From positions 62,001 to 126,000 of the forward strand of contig JAJZTF010000002.1 in assembly GCA_021821945.1 (NCBI GenBank): a stretch of DNA of 64,000 nucleotides, in the 5' to 3' direction. The position numbers were made by a program, and so were the translations under genes. Numbering within the stretch: the stretch's first letter is position 1; every line of letters starts with the position of its first letter. Positions 46,397-56,420 of the stretch are shown piece after piece. Origin of the DNA: Pseudomonadota bacterium. GTDB lineage: Bacteria; Pseudomonadota; Gammaproteobacteria; Burkholderiales; Gallionellaceae. A model generated the notes under the pieces. The model saw only the letters and a program-made list of their open reading frames with translations. It had not been told where the DNA came from and did not search any database.

Positions 46397-47712
46397 GCTT
46401 CGTGCCCGTCGTCCTGTGGAGCGATGCGCTGGTTTACCTGCTCGTGGCCGCAGGAATTGCCGCTGCCATCTACGTGCGCCGCCACGAGCATCTGCTTCTG
46501 CCCTGGCGCCGTGTGGGGAAAAGCAGCGTGGCCCTGGTCAGCCTGCTCGTGCTCTCGTTCTTCCTGCTGGTCGGGCTCCTAGACACGCTGCATTACAGGG
46601 TCGTGCTGAAGCAGGGGGCATATTCACCCGAGGTGCTGAGCGTCTTCGACAGGCTGGCTGAGCCCTTGCGCCTTCACGTCGAGAAGACCTATTCCGCGCC
46701 GCTTGCGATCACCCTTTATGCGAAGGAGAGCATGCTGGATTCGAATGGTCGCGTGGTGCGCGACTATCCGAGGCTGAAATACGCAGGGGTGGGGATCAGG
46801 GATGCAGCCCAGCGCGATGCCGATGTCGCAAGGCGGGTGGGGACGGGTGCGCTTTTGGGATTGCTCATGGGCGGGCTTGTCATTCGGATGGCGAAGGTGC
46901 AGCGGCGGGCGGTTGCAATCTCGCTTCTTTTGATCTCTGCGCTTTTCGGCGTGACCCTCGATCTGTCCCTCGCATACCATGTGCTGGGCACGGACAAGGT
47001 GGGGCAGGACGTGCTTTATCTGTCCCTCAAGAGCATACGCACGGGGCTCATCATCGGAAGCGTGACCACGCTGGTCACGCTTCCTCTCGCGCTTTTTCTC
47101 GGCGTCGCCGCCGGTTATTTCAGGGGCTGGGTGGACGACGTGATCCAGTATATCTATACGGTGCTGAGCTCCATCCCCAGCGTGCTCCTGATCGCGGCGG
47201 CGGTCCTGATGATGCAGGTGACCATGGACACGCATCCCGGCTGGTTCGACACCGCCGCTTCGCGCGCGGATCTGCGGCTGGTGTTCCTGTCCCTGATACT
47301 CGGCATGACGAGCTGGACCGGACTTTGCCGGCTGCTGCGCGGGGAGACATTGAAGCTGCGCGAGATGGAATACATACAGGCCGCGAAATCGTTCGGCGTT
47401 TCGTCGATGCGAATTCTGTCTCGCCACATCGTTCCCAACGTGATGCACATCATCCTGATCTCGCTGGTGATGGACTTCTCATCATTGGTGCTGGCCGAGG
47501 CGGTGCTTTCCTATGTGGGGGTGGGCGTGGACCCTTCGATGGTCAGCTTCGGCACCATGATCAATGCGGCGAGGCTCGAGATGGCGCGCGAGCCCGTGGT
47601 ATGGTGGTCGCTTGCCTCGGCCTTCGGGTTCATGCTGACGCTGGTGCTGGCGGCCAACCTCTTCGCGGACAGCGTGCGCGATGCGTTCGATCCGCGACTG
47701 AACCGCTCATGA
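46393..47712 (+). CDS. ABC transporter permease, OppC/DppC type, with N-terminal extension
   Basis: This 439-residue protein carries the OppC core in its C-terminal 260 residues (HVLGTDKVGQDVLYLSLKSIRTGL, LREMEYIQAAKSFGVSSMRIL, VLSYVGVGVDPSMVSFG). About 150 extra residues precede it, with membrane segments and a periplasmic loop, making it much longer than OppC (about 300). No OppD/OppF ATPase follows; the next gene is a proton ATPase. The ATPases must come from another locus. Confidence 0.9.
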   Translation: MSFVPVVLWSDALVYLLVAAGIAAAIYVRRHEHLLLPWRRVGKSSVALVSLLVLSFFLLVGLLDTLHYRVVLKQGAYSPEVLSVFDRLAEPLRLHVEKTYSAPLAITLYAKESMLDSNGRVVRDYPRLKYAGVGIRDAAQRDADVARRVGTGALLGLLMGGLVIRMAKVQRRAVAISLLLISALFGVTLDLSLAYHVLGTDKVGQDVLYLSLKSIRTGLIIGSVTTLVTLPLALFLGVAAGYFRGWVDDVIQYIYTVLSSIPSVLLIAAAVLMMQVTMDTHPGWFDTAASRADLRLVFLSLILGMTSWTGLCRLLRGETLKLREMEYIQAAKSFGVSSMRILSRHIVPNVMHIILISLVMDFSSLVLAEAVLSYVGVGVDPSMVSFGTMINAARLEMAREPVVWWSLASAFGFMLTLVLAANLFADSVRDAFDPRLNRS

Positions 47713-47790
47713 GCTGGCTCTCATGAATTCGTGAGGAAGTGCTGGTGTTCCCAGGCGAGCCTCGGGCCGCGGGATAGGAGAGAATAGATC

Positions 47791-50172
47791 ATGGACGATA
47801 CGCAACTGCTCCCGGCAGCGCATCACGACGATACAGGATCCGGGCTCTCGGAGGATCAGGCCCGCGACCGCTTGCGCGAATACGGCTTCAACGAGATACC
47901 AGATGCGCCCGTCAGCCTGTGGCGGGGGATACTCAAGCGGCTCTGGGGACCCATCCCCTGGATGCTGGAAGCCGCTCTGATCCTGGAAGTGCTCCTGGGC
48001 AAGGTCAACGAGCCCGTCATGATCGCGCTCTGGCTTCTGTTCAGCGCTGCGGTCGGCGGCGTGCAGGAGCGGCGAGCGCAAAGCGTTCTGGACCTTCTGC
48101 GCAATCGCCTGCGCGTCATGGCCAGCGTGCGCCGTGACGGTGCATGGCGGCAGGTGCCTGCCCGGGAACTGGTACCCGGGGATCAGATCCACGTCACCCC
48201 GGGCGATTTGGTTCCCGCCGATTGCAGGCTCGATGAAGGAACGGTGGAAGTCGACCAGTCCGTGCTGACGGGTGAGTCCGCGGTCGTGACGCGCGGCGTG
48301 GGCGAGGTGATCTATTCCGCATCCACCGTTCGCGGCGGGCAGGCAACTGCCACCGTGACCGCGACGGCTGCCAGAAGCTATTTCGGCCGGACAGCCGAGC
48401 TCGTGCGTTCTGCGCGGGCTGCGGGCCACCTGGATCAGCTTCTCTTCGCCGTGGTTCGCCATCTCGTCACCATCGACGCCGTTCTGGCGGTGTCGTTGAT
48501 TGCTTTTGCGCTTTGGGGCGGTGCCGATCTGCTCACGCTGATACCCTTTCTTCTCGTCCTCGTGATCGCGACGGTTCCCGTGACGATGCCGGCCGCGTTC
48601 ACCGTTGCCAATGCCGTCGAGGCCAGGTCGCTTGCGCGAAACGGCATTCTCGTCACGGGGCTGTCCGCCGTTCAGGAAGCGGCGACGATGGACGTGCTGT
48701 GCATAGACAAGACCGGCACGCTCACGCACAACCGGCAGGTATTGACGGCCATTGAGCCCCTCTCGACCGACTCGGAGGATGAGGTATTGGCGCTGGCGGC
48801 CGCAGCCTGCGATGAAGCGTCACAGGGGATGCTGGAATCGGCAGTGCTGGGCGCTTTTGCGCGGCGGTCATTAAAGCCGCCTGACCGGATCAGGCTCGTT
48901 CCTTTCGATCCGGCGAGCAAGCGTTCCGAAGCTTATGTGCATCGTGACGGCCAGCCGATCCGGGTGGTTCTCGGTTCGCCGTCTGTCGTGCAGGACCTCG
49001 CGCTACCCCTTGCGGGGCTTCTCGGTCGCGTTGAGGAGCTGGCGGCGACTGGAGCGCGCGTGCTGGCGGTGGCGGCAGGCCCGGAAGACCGGATGGCCAT
49101 CCGCGGGCTGGTTGCGCTGGCGGACACGCTGCGCGAGGATGCGCCTGGCTTGATCCGGGCGCTGCAAGGGCTTGGAGTGCGCGTGCTGATGGTCAGCGGG
49201 GACATGCTCGCGACCGCGCGTGCCATCGGTCGCCAGGTCGGACTCGGAGAGCGCTTCGGCGACGCGGTGTCCGATTCGACCGACCCGCTGCGCTACGACG
49301 GCTTCGCACATTGCTACCCGCAGGACAAGTTTCGCCTGGTGCAGATGCTCCAGCGCGCTGGCCACGTCGTCGGCATGACGGGGGATGGGGTGAACGACGC
49401 ACCCGCGCTGAAGCAGGCGGAGGTCGGTATCGCAGTGAGCAGTGCGACCGACGTTGCAAAGGCTTCTGCACAGGTCGTGCTGATGCATCCGGGACTGGAA
49501 GACATGATCGCAGTCATCCGGAGTGGCCGCCGGGTCTACCGGCGCATGCTCACCTGGACCATCACCAAGATCGCCAGGACGATAGAGCTGGCCGCCTTGC
49601 TCACCATCGGGTATATCGCGACCGGCTTCTTCGTGACCTCGCTCTTGCTGATCGCCGTGCTTGTGGTGTTGAATGACGTGGTCACGATTACGCTCGCCAC
49701 CGACCGGGCCTGGGTTGCACCCGTTCCGGAGAAATGGAGCATCAGGGAGATCGGCAAGATCGCAGCGATCTATGCAGTCGGCTGGCTGATATTGGGCTTC
49801 GCCATCTTGTGGGCAGCCAGGGTTGTGCTGATGCTCTCCGTCCCGCAGATCCAGACACTGATGTTTGTCTATCTGATCTATTCGGCGCAGACGACCATCT
49901 ACCTTACGCGCGTGCGGGGACGGTTCTGGTCATACGCACCCAGCCCGTTCGTCGCTTTGGCGACCATCGGAAATGCCGTCATTGCAACAGTCATGGCCTA
50001 TTTCGGCTTGCTTGCGGCACCCATCCCCGCTGCTTTGCTGGGCGTTCTGTTGGCCATAGTGATCGGGGCGACCTTTGTGCTTGACGAGATCAAACTGTAT
50101 TTTTTCAAACGCGAAAATGTTCTGGGATCGCCTGAACAGAAAGCGGGTGTTTCGCCTGAGGGCTTTCATTGA
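47791..50172 (+). CDS. P3A-type plasma-membrane proton-exporting ATPase
   Basis: This 793-residue pump has the H+-ATPase pattern: GLSEDQARDRLREYGFNEIP, LTGESAVVT, TVPVTMPAAF in helix 4, phosphorylated Asp306 in DKTGTLTHNR, and MTGDGVNDAPALKQAEVGIAV. The family exports protons at the cost of ATP and occurs in some acidophiles and metal-oxidising bacteria. AGGAGAG precedes ATG 47791. It stands 78 bases after the permease genes and is probably a separate unit. Confidence 0.93.
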   Translation: MDDTQLLPAAHHDDTGSGLSEDQARDRLREYGFNEIPDAPVSLWRGILKRLWGPIPWMLEAALILEVLLGKVNEPVMIALWLLFSAAVGGVQERRAQSVLDLLRNRLRVMASVRRDGAWRQVPARELVPGDQIHVTPGDLVPADCRLDEGTVEVDQSVLTGESAVVTRGVGEVIYSASTVRGGQATATVTATAARSYFGRTAELVRSARAAGHLDQLLFAVVRHLVTIDAVLAVSLIAFALWGGADLLTLIPFLLVLVIATVPVTMPAAFTVANAVEARSLARNGILVTGLSAVQEAATMDVLCIDKTGTLTHNRQVLTAIEPLSTDSEDEVLALAAAACDEASQGMLESAVLGAFARRSLKPPDRIRLVPFDPASKRSEAYVHRDGQPIRVVLGSPSVVQDLALPLAGLLGRVEELAATGARVLAVAAGPEDRMAIRGLVALADTLREDAPGLIRALQGLGVRVLMVSGDMLATARAIGRQVGLGERFGDAVSDSTDPLRYDGFAHCYPQDKFRLVQMLQRAGHVVGMTGDGVNDAPALKQAEVGIAVSSATDVAKASAQVVLMHPGLEDMIAVIRSGRRVYRRMLTWTITKIARTIELAALLTIGYIATGFFVTSLLLIAVLVVLNDVVTITLATDRAWVAPVPEKWSIREIGKIAAIYAVGWLILGFAILWAARVVLMLSVPQIQTLMFVYLIYSAQTTIYLTRVRGRFWSYAPSPFVALATIGNAVIATVMAYFGLLAAPIPAALLGVLLAIVIGATFVLDEIKLYFFKRENVLGSPEQKAGVSPEGFH

Positions 50173-50274
50173 TGGCTGATGAGCCGGATTCCTTCAGCGC
50201 AATCGCAAGTGCCCGTATGCTGAAAACGATCAATGGATTGCGCCGAGGGGCTCGGCTTGTGCCACCCTTCGTAT

Positions 50275-51654
50275 CTACAGTTCAAACACCTGATCTAGCC
50301 TGGGCATCTCGACCCTTGTGTTCTTGAGCAGTGCTGCAAAATTGTTCATGGTGAGCTCCTCGCCGTGGACCAGGAAGGTTTCAGATACGCCCTGAATTTT
50401 GCCGTGCCAGGCAAGCAGCTCTGCCTGGTCCGCATGCGCGGAGAAGCCGTTGATCGTATGGATCTTCGCGCGCACGTCGATCTCCTCGCCAAATATCCTG
50501 ACCGATTTCTCGCCGTCTATGAGCTGGCGGGCAAGCGTGCCTGTGGCCGCGAATCCGACGAAGACCACGCTGCTGTCGTGTCGCGCTAGGTTGTGCTTCA
50601 GGTGATGCTTGATGCGCCCCCCTGTGCACATGCCGGATCCCGCCATGATGATCGCACCCCCGCCGATCTGGTTGATCGCCATGGACTCGGTCGATTCGCG
50701 CGTGAAGTGCAGGCCCGGCAGATGGAAAGGATCCCGTCCTTCGCGGAAAAGCATGGCGGTCTCCTCCCCGTAGCATTCCGGATGGCGTTTGAATATCTCG
50801 GTGGCCGAGATGGCCATGGGAGAATCCAGGAAAACCTGGATCGAGCGGGAAAGCTTGCCAAGTTCCATGCCTTCCTTCAGGAAGTACAAAATCTCCTGGG
50901 CCCTTTCGAGCGCGAAGGTGGGGATGACGACATTCCCCCCGCGCTTGAAGGTGTCTGTGACGGCCTCGTAGAATTCCTCGACGGAAGGCTTGAAGGGTTT
51001 GTGCAGGCGGTCGCCGTAGGTGGTTTCCATCACCACGACATCGGCGCTGGCGGGTGTCACGGGATCGCGAAGCAGCGGCCTCCCGCTGTTTCCAAGGTCG
51101 CCCGAGAAGAACACGCTCCTTTTCCTCCCGGCTTCTTCCATCTCGAGAAAGATGCTCGCCGATCCCAGGATGTGGCCCGCGTCCATGAAGGTTGCGCGTA
51201 TGCCGGGTGCAACTTCGATGGCCTGATTGTAGCTTGCGGTGCGACCGAACAGGTCCAGCGTGTTGAAGGCGTCGAGCAGGGAATACAGGGGCGTGTCGGT
51301 ATGCCTGCGGTGATGGCCGTGCATCTGCTTGCGCGCCTCCTCTTCCTGGATGTGGGCTGAATCGATCATCACCAGTTTTGCGAGTTCGCGCGAGGCGGAG
51401 GTGGTTATGATCTCGCCTTTGAATCCGCGCTTGGAAAGCAGCGGCAACCGCCCGCAATGGTCGAGGTGGGCATGGGTCAGAAGCACGCAGTGTATGTCTT
51501 TCGGGTCGAAGCCGAAGGGCTTGGCATTGCTCTCATCCGCCTCCCTTCCTCCCTGATAAAGGCCGCAGTCGATAAGAATTTTTTTTCCTGAACATTCGAT
51601 CAGATGGCAGGACCCCGTGACGCTGCGATCCGCGCCGTGAAATGAGAGTCTCAT
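50275..51654 (-). CDS. Beta-CASP metallo-beta-lactamase RNA hydrolase family protein
   Basis: This 459-residue protein has the zinc motif HAHLDH (61-66), DAGHILGSASIFLE, the beta-CASP ALERAQEIL and GSGMCTGGRIKHHL stretches and the final NGFSAHADQAELL. It resembles YSH1/CPSF-73-like bacterial nucleases acting on RNA. It is a single minus-strand gene between the proton ATPase and the exported protein. The 102 bases on its 3' side show nothing I can name. Confidence 0.92.
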   Translation of the reverse strand: MRLSFHGADRSVTGSCHLIECSGKKILIDCGLYQGGREADESNAKPFGFDPKDIHCVLLTHAHLDHCGRLPLLSKRGFKGEIITTSASRELAKLVMIDSAHIQEEEARKQMHGHHRRHTDTPLYSLLDAFNTLDLFGRTASYNQAIEVAPGIRATFMDAGHILGSASIFLEMEEAGRKRSVFFSGDLGNSGRPLLRDPVTPASADVVVMETTYGDRLHKPFKPSVEEFYEAVTDTFKRGGNVVIPTFALERAQEILYFLKEGMELGKLSRSIQVFLDSPMAISATEIFKRHPECYGEETAMLFREGRDPFHLPGLHFTRESTESMAINQIGGGAIIMAGSGMCTGGRIKHHLKHNLARHDSSVVFVGFAATGTLARQLIDGEKSVRIFGEEIDVRAKIHTINGFSAHADQAELLAWHGKIQGVSETFLVHGEELTMNNFAALLKNTRVEMPRLDQVFEL

Positions 51655-51676
51655 GTTTCCTCCTGTCAGATGGCGC

Positions 51677-52429
51677 TCATTGGCCGCGCTTCTCTTCTCT
51701 GCGATTTTCTTCCCGCTGCCTCTCGCGCGGTACCGGCATGGCGCGCATGCCTGGCTGCCTGTATTGCTGAGGGCCTGGCTGCGGCATCACGTTCTGCGGC
51801 AATGCGTTCTGCTGCCTCTGTACATTTGGTTGTCTTGGAGCGTTTGGTTGCCGCTCATGCTGAATTCCATTGTCGTGGGGACGATAGCGGTAATGCTGCT
51901 GTTGCAGTTGCTGCTGCTGCCACGGTTGAGGATAGCGGTCTTTAGGATATTGCTGCTGGTAGGTAGGCAGCGGCGCAGGAGCGGGGGTGCTGCGCCTGTC
52001 CCATCTGTTCCAGCCTCTTCTCTGCATCTCCCATTCCCGTCCCCAGTGCTCGCCCCAGTGTGGCGGATCGTAGGGCTGCCAGCCGATGAAATAGGGTGGA
52101 GGCCGCATGTAGTATTGCACCGGCACGCGCAGGATATAAAGGGGGACCTGATCCGGGCTCACGGGCCACCAGGGGCCGTTGTACCAGTTAGAGGAATACC
52201 AGGTGTCATACTGGTACACCCAGTAAAGTCCGTCGTAGAAGAAGAAGTTAGCCTGCAGCTGGGGGGCAAAGTAGACGGGATAGCCCGGGATGGGAACGAG
52301 ATAGGGATAGGTGGGCAGATTGATGCCGAGGCTAACCCCGGGCATGCTGATCCCCATCTGGAAGTCTGCCTGGGAAAGCGGAGAGATCAGCAGTCCAAGC
52401 GCTAGCAACACCGGTTTCAGTTTGTGCAT
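51677..52429 (-). CDS. Exported Pro/Trp/Tyr- and Gln-rich protein of unknown function
   Basis: This 250-residue protein has a signal peptide (LSQA at 17-20). Its middle is very rich in Tyr, Trp and Pro (YDGLYWVYQYDTWYSSNWY, then GPWWPVSP), and its C-terminal third is rich in Gln, Arg and Pro. I recognise no named family; similar YXXG/WPP-rich exported proteins are common in betaproteobacteria without assigned role. It is upstream of the RNA hydrolase gene on the same strand and divergent from the exporter operon. Confidence 0.75.
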   Translation of the reverse strand: MHKLKPVLLALGLLISPLSQADFQMGISMPGVSLGINLPTYPYLVPIPGYPVYFAPQLQANFFFYDGLYWVYQYDTWYSSNWYNGPWWPVSPDQVPLYILRVPVQYYMRPPPYFIGWQPYDPPHWGEHWGREWEMQRRGWNRWDRRSTPAPAPLPTYQQQYPKDRYPQPWQQQQLQQQHYRYRPHDNGIQHERQPNAPRQPNVQRQQNALPQNVMPQPGPQQYRQPGMRAMPVPRERQREENRREEKRGQ

Positions 52430-52561
52430 TTTGACCTCGCTGTCGTCGGGATGATCAACTTACTACAGTTTCGGGCAAATTCATATAGCCTGAGCAGTCT
52501 GCCGCCGTCTTTTTGCTTTATCATCGCATGAATGGCGGATGAAGGACATGGAGGCGTGGAC

Positions 52562-53575
52562 ATGAAGATTTTTCTGATCATCGCAGTTGCCGTTCTGGCG
52601 ATCGGCGCGGGAGTCTACTGGCATCGCGAGAGTCCGGTCATGACCGATCTGACGCTGCAGGGAAATGTGGATATCCGCCAGGTGGATCTGGCCTTCAATG
52701 CCAGCGGCCGCATAGCCGAGATGCTGGTGAAGGAGGGCGACCGCGTGAAGGCGGGGCAGCTGCTTGCGAGCATAGACACGACGCGGTTGCAGCTTGCGCT
52801 CGAGCAGGCCGGGGCCAGGACCAATGCGCAGCAGGAGGTTCTTGCAAGGCTGCTCGCCGGATCCCGTCCCGAGGAGATCAGGCAGGCCAGGGCCGCGCGC
52901 GATGCGGCTCGCGCCTCCATGAGCGATGCGGAAGCCTTCTACCAGCGCCAGCAGAATCTGGCCGATCGCCATTTCGTGTCCCGCCAGCAGGCTGACAGCG
53001 CTAGATATGCGCGCGACAGGGCGGCAGCGCAGCTCAAGGCGGCCGAGGAAACGCTGAGGCTTGCCGAGATAGGACCGCGCAAGGAGGACATAGCGGCGGC
53101 GAGGGCCAATCTGGCATCCGACAGGGCGCAGGTGGGATTGATGATGCGCGATCTCCAGGATGGAGAGCTGCATGCGCCCTCCGACGGCGTGATCGAGAAC
53201 CGCATACTCGAGCCTGGCGACATGGCCTCTCCGCAGAAGGCGGTATTCACCTTGGCGCTGACCGACCCTGTATGGGTGCGCGTCTATCTTCCGGAGATCT
53301 ACCTAGGCCGCGTGCCAGCCGGTGTGCGCGCCTGGATACACACGGACAGCAATCCCGGCAAGGCCTACCGGGCCTACGTGGGCTATGTTTCCCCGAGTTC
53401 CGAATTCACGCCGAAGTCTGTGGAGACCACGGAGACCAGGGAAAGCCTGGTCTATCAGACCAGGGTTTTCGTCTGCGAGGGAGGGGATGTCCTGCGCCAG
53501 GGGATGCCCGCCACGGTCACGATACATCTGGATCAGAAAGTGCCAGCCGCCGGTACCGACCCCTGCCGGGGATAA
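52562..53575 (+). CDS. HlyD/YbhG-type membrane fusion protein of an ABC exporter
   Basis: This 337-residue protein has an N-terminal membrane anchor (residues 2-22), the barrel-sandwich half VDIRQVDLAFNASGRI, a long alpha-helical hairpin (about 80-200) and the closing GELHAPSDGVIENRILEPGD. It bridges an inner-membrane ABC pump to the outer membrane. GGAGG at 52550-52554 precedes ATG 52562. It heads a four-gene ybhG-F-S-R-like operon. Confidence 0.92.
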   Translation: MKIFLIIAVAVLAIGAGVYWHRESPVMTDLTLQGNVDIRQVDLAFNASGRIAEMLVKEGDRVKAGQLLASIDTTRLQLALEQAGARTNAQQEVLARLLAGSRPEEIRQARAARDAARASMSDAEAFYQRQQNLADRHFVSRQQADSARYARDRAAAQLKAAEETLRLAEIGPRKEDIAAARANLASDRAQVGLMMRDLQDGELHAPSDGVIENRILEPGDMASPQKAVFTLALTDPVWVRVYLPEIYLGRVPAGVRAWIHTDSNPGKAYRAYVGYVSPSSEFTPKSVETTETRESLVYQTRVFVCEGGDVLRQGMPATVTIHLDQKVPAAGTDPCRG

Positions 53576-53577
53576 GC

Positions 53578-55293
53578 GTGGACATACTCGAGGCCGACAA
53601 TCTCTCCAAGCGCTTTGTCGTCGAAGGGCGGAGCATACAGGCCCTGGACGGCGTGAGCTTCTCGATACGGGAAGGGTGCGTGACCGGATTGATCGGCCCT
53701 GACGGAGCGGGAAAGACCACGCTCATGCGGCTTGCGGCCGGCCTGCTGGTGCCGGATCGCGGGACCTTGCGGGCGCTTGGGCTGGATGCGACCCGGGATG
53801 CGCTCAAGGTCCAGGCGGCGCTGGGCTACATGCCGCAGCGCTTTGGGCTCTATGAGGACCTGACCGTGCAGGAGAATCTCGATCTGTATGCCGATCTGCA
53901 GGGCGTGCCTCGGGCAGAAAGGGCCGAGCGCTATGGCGTGCTGACCCGAATGACGGCGCTTTCGGAATTTGCAAACCGCCTTGCCGGCCATCTGTCGGGA
54001 GGGATGAAGCAGAAGCTGGGGCTTGCCTGCACGCTGGTCAGAGCCCCCCGCCTCCTGCTTCTGGATGAGCCTACGGTCGGCGTGGATCCGGTATCCCGTC
54101 GCGAGCTCTGGGTCATCATAGAGAAGCTGGTGAAGGAGGAGGGCATGAGCGTCCTGCTTTCCACGGCTTATCTCGACGAGGCCGAGCGTTGTGAGCAGGT
54201 CGTGCTGATGCATGAAGGCAAGGTTCTGATGCAGGGAAGCCCGGGAGATCTGAGCGCGCCCATGAGCGGCAGGACCTGGGCTGCCAAGGGTAAGAGGCTC
54301 AGGGAAATGCAGGCAAACCTTGCCGGCAAGCCGGGTGTGGTCGATGCCCAGGTTCAGGGCGATCATGTCAGGCTGGTGATGGAAAAGGCAGGGATGTCCC
54401 TGGAGCACCTCGAAGTGGAGAGCATGGAGGCGGTGAAGCCCCGCTTCGAGGACGGCTATGTCGACCTCTTGCGGGCAAGGATGCAGAGCAGGTCCCATGA
54501 GGGCATGAGTTTTCATGCGGCAGTGGAGAAAAATGGCGAAGCGTCGATGATCCAGGTGGAAAATCTAAGGCGCAGTTTTGGCGATTTCTGGGCAGTGGAC
54601 GGCATCAGTTTCGAGGTCAGGCGCGGCGAGATCTTTGGGCTTTTGGGCGCCAATGGCGCCGGAAAGTCGACGACCTTCCGCATGCTCTGCGGCCTCCTGC
54701 CGGCAAGCTCGGGGAGCCTCAAGGTGGCGGGCCTTGATTTGCGCCATGCGGCCTCAAACGCGCGTGCGCGCATAGGCTACATGTCACAGAAATTTTCCCT
54801 TTATGGCAATCTTAGCGTGATGCAGAACCTCACCTTCTTTGCCAGCGCCTATGGCCTGCCCAAAAAGGTCCGCAGGGATAGGCTGGACTGGGCGCTCATG
54901 GAGTTCGAGCTGGAAAAGCATGCAGACCAGCTTTCGGGCAGCCTGCCGCTGGGATTCAAGCAGCGGCTTGCGATGGCCTGCTCCCTGATGCATCAACCGG
55001 ATATACTGTTTCTGGACGAGCCCACTTCGGGCGTCGATCCGTTGGCGCGGCGGGAATTCTGGCAGCGCATCAACGCGCTTGCGCGCAGCGGCGTGACGGT
55101 TTTGATCACCACGCATTTCATGGAGGAAGCGGAATATTGCGACCGCGTGGCGATCATGGCGGCCGGCCGCATCCTGACGCTTGCCGAACCTTCGATCATC
55201 AAGTCCCAGGCCATAACGGAGGAAAATCCGGAGCCCAGCATGGAGGATGCTTTCATCCACCTGGTGGAGAATGCCGAAAGGGAGGCTGCATGA
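53578..55293 (+). CDS. Double ABC ATPase, YbhF type
   Basis: This 571-residue protein contains two ABC cassettes. The first has GPDGAGKTTL, LSGGMKQKLGLACTL and LLLLDEPTVGVDP; the second has GANGAGKSTT, LSGSLPLGFKQRLAMACSL and LFLDEPTSGVDP. In YbhF-type exporters one polypeptide energises two permeases. GTG 53578, two bases after the membrane-fusion stop, is taken; the upstream in-frame region lies within that gene. Substrates of such pumps include drugs and other hydrophobic compounds. Confidence 0.93.
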   Translation: MDILEADNLSKRFVVEGRSIQALDGVSFSIREGCVTGLIGPDGAGKTTLMRLAAGLLVPDRGTLRALGLDATRDALKVQAALGYMPQRFGLYEDLTVQENLDLYADLQGVPRAERAERYGVLTRMTALSEFANRLAGHLSGGMKQKLGLACTLVRAPRLLLLDEPTVGVDPVSRRELWVIIEKLVKEEGMSVLLSTAYLDEAERCEQVVLMHEGKVLMQGSPGDLSAPMSGRTWAAKGKRLREMQANLAGKPGVVDAQVQGDHVRLVMEKAGMSLEHLEVESMEAVKPRFEDGYVDLLRARMQSRSHEGMSFHAAVEKNGEASMIQVENLRRSFGDFWAVDGISFEVRRGEIFGLLGANGAGKSTTFRMLCGLLPASSGSLKVAGLDLRHAASNARARIGYMSQKFSLYGNLSVMQNLTFFASAYGLPKKVRRDRLDWALMEFELEKHADQLSGSLPLGFKQRLAMACSLMHQPDILFLDEPTSGVDPLARREFWQRINALARSGVTVLITTHFMEEAEYCDRVAIMAAGRILTLAEPSIIKSQAITEENPEPSMEDAFIHLVENAEREAA

Positions 55294-56420
55294 ACGAGCG
55301 TGGCGGCAGCCTGATGCGGCTCAAGGGGCTTGTGAGGAAGGAGTTTTTGCAGATTGCGCGGGACCCGAGCAGCATCGCGATCGCTTTTTTGATGCCGCTT
55401 TTCCTGCTGGTGCTTTTCGGCTTCGGCGTTTCGCTGGATGCGGACCACCTGCCTGTAGCACTCGTGGCCGAGCAGCCGACCTTGGACAGCGACGATTTCT
55501 TTTCCTCCATCGAGGGCAGCCACTACTTCGTGCCCCGCCGTTTCCTCACCATGGCCTCAGCCGAGGAGGCGATGCGCGAGGGCAGGGTGAATGCCATCGT
55601 GCATCTGAGGGCCGATTTCGCAAAAAGGCTTTCAAGCCGGGAAGGCGCGGACATACAGATCATCGTCAATGGCGTCGATGCCAACACGGCGCGCCTGACT
55701 CAGGGCTATCTGCAGGGTGTCTGGGTGAACTGGCTTGACAGGCGGGCAAGGAATGCTGGGCGGGACCTTGTCATGCCGGTCAAACTCGAGGAGCGGGTGT
55801 GGTACAACAGCGATGTGAAGAGCCGCAACTTCCTCGTGCCAGGGCTGGTCGCGATCATCATGACCCTGATCGGCACGCTGCTCACCGCGCTCGTGATGGC
55901 GCGGGAATGGGAGCGCGGAACCCTTGAGGCGCTGCTCGTGACGCCCGTTTCGATGACGGAGGTGCTGCTGGGCAAGATCATCGCGTATTTCGCGCTGGGC
56001 ACCGGCGGCATGCTTTTGAGCGTGGGCCTTGCCGTCTGGCTTTTCGGCGTGCCTCTCGTGGGATCCTTCTGGCTGCTTTGGATATGCGCCTCGCTCTTCC
56101 TGATCGCGGCGCTGGGCATGGGGCTTGCGATTTCCACGATGGCCAGAAACCAGTTCGTCGCAGGCCAGATCGCGATCGTCGGCACCTTTCTTCCCGCCTT
56201 TCTGCTTTCCGGTTTCATCTTCGACATAGACAGTATGCCTTCCGTTGTGCAGTTCATCACGCACCTGATCGTCGCCCGTTATTTCGTCTCCATCGTCCAG
56301 ACCCTTTTCATGGCCGGTAACGTGTGGTCCGTGCTGCTGCCCAACGTGTTCGCGCTGATCGTCATGGCGGTCTTCTTCATGGGCATCACGTGGCGAAAAT
56401 CAAAGAAGAGGCTCGAGTGA
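55290..56420 (+). CDS. ABC-2 type permease, YbhS-like
   Basis: This 376-residue protein has an N-terminal membrane segment, a large extracytoplasmic loop and five C-terminal membrane helices with REWERGTLEALLVTPVSMTEVLLGK, the ABC-2 signature. Its ATG overlaps the stop of the ATPase gene by 4 bases behind GGAGG. It pairs with the following permease. Confidence 0.92.
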   Translation: MNERGGSLMRLKGLVRKEFLQIARDPSSIAIAFLMPLFLLVLFGFGVSLDADHLPVALVAEQPTLDSDDFFSSIEGSHYFVPRRFLTMASAEEAMREGRVNAIVHLRADFAKRLSSREGADIQIIVNGVDANTARLTQGYLQGVWVNWLDRRARNAGRDLVMPVKLEERVWYNSDVKSRNFLVPGLVAIIMTLIGTLLTALVMAREWERGTLEALLVTPVSMTEVLLGKIIAYFALGTGGMLLSVGLAVWLFGVPLVGSFWLLWICASLFLIAALGMGLAISTMARNQFVAGQIAIVGTFLPAFLLSGFIFDIDSMPSVVQFITHLIVARYFVSIVQTLFMAGNVWSVLLPNVFALIVMAVFFMGITWRKSKKRLE

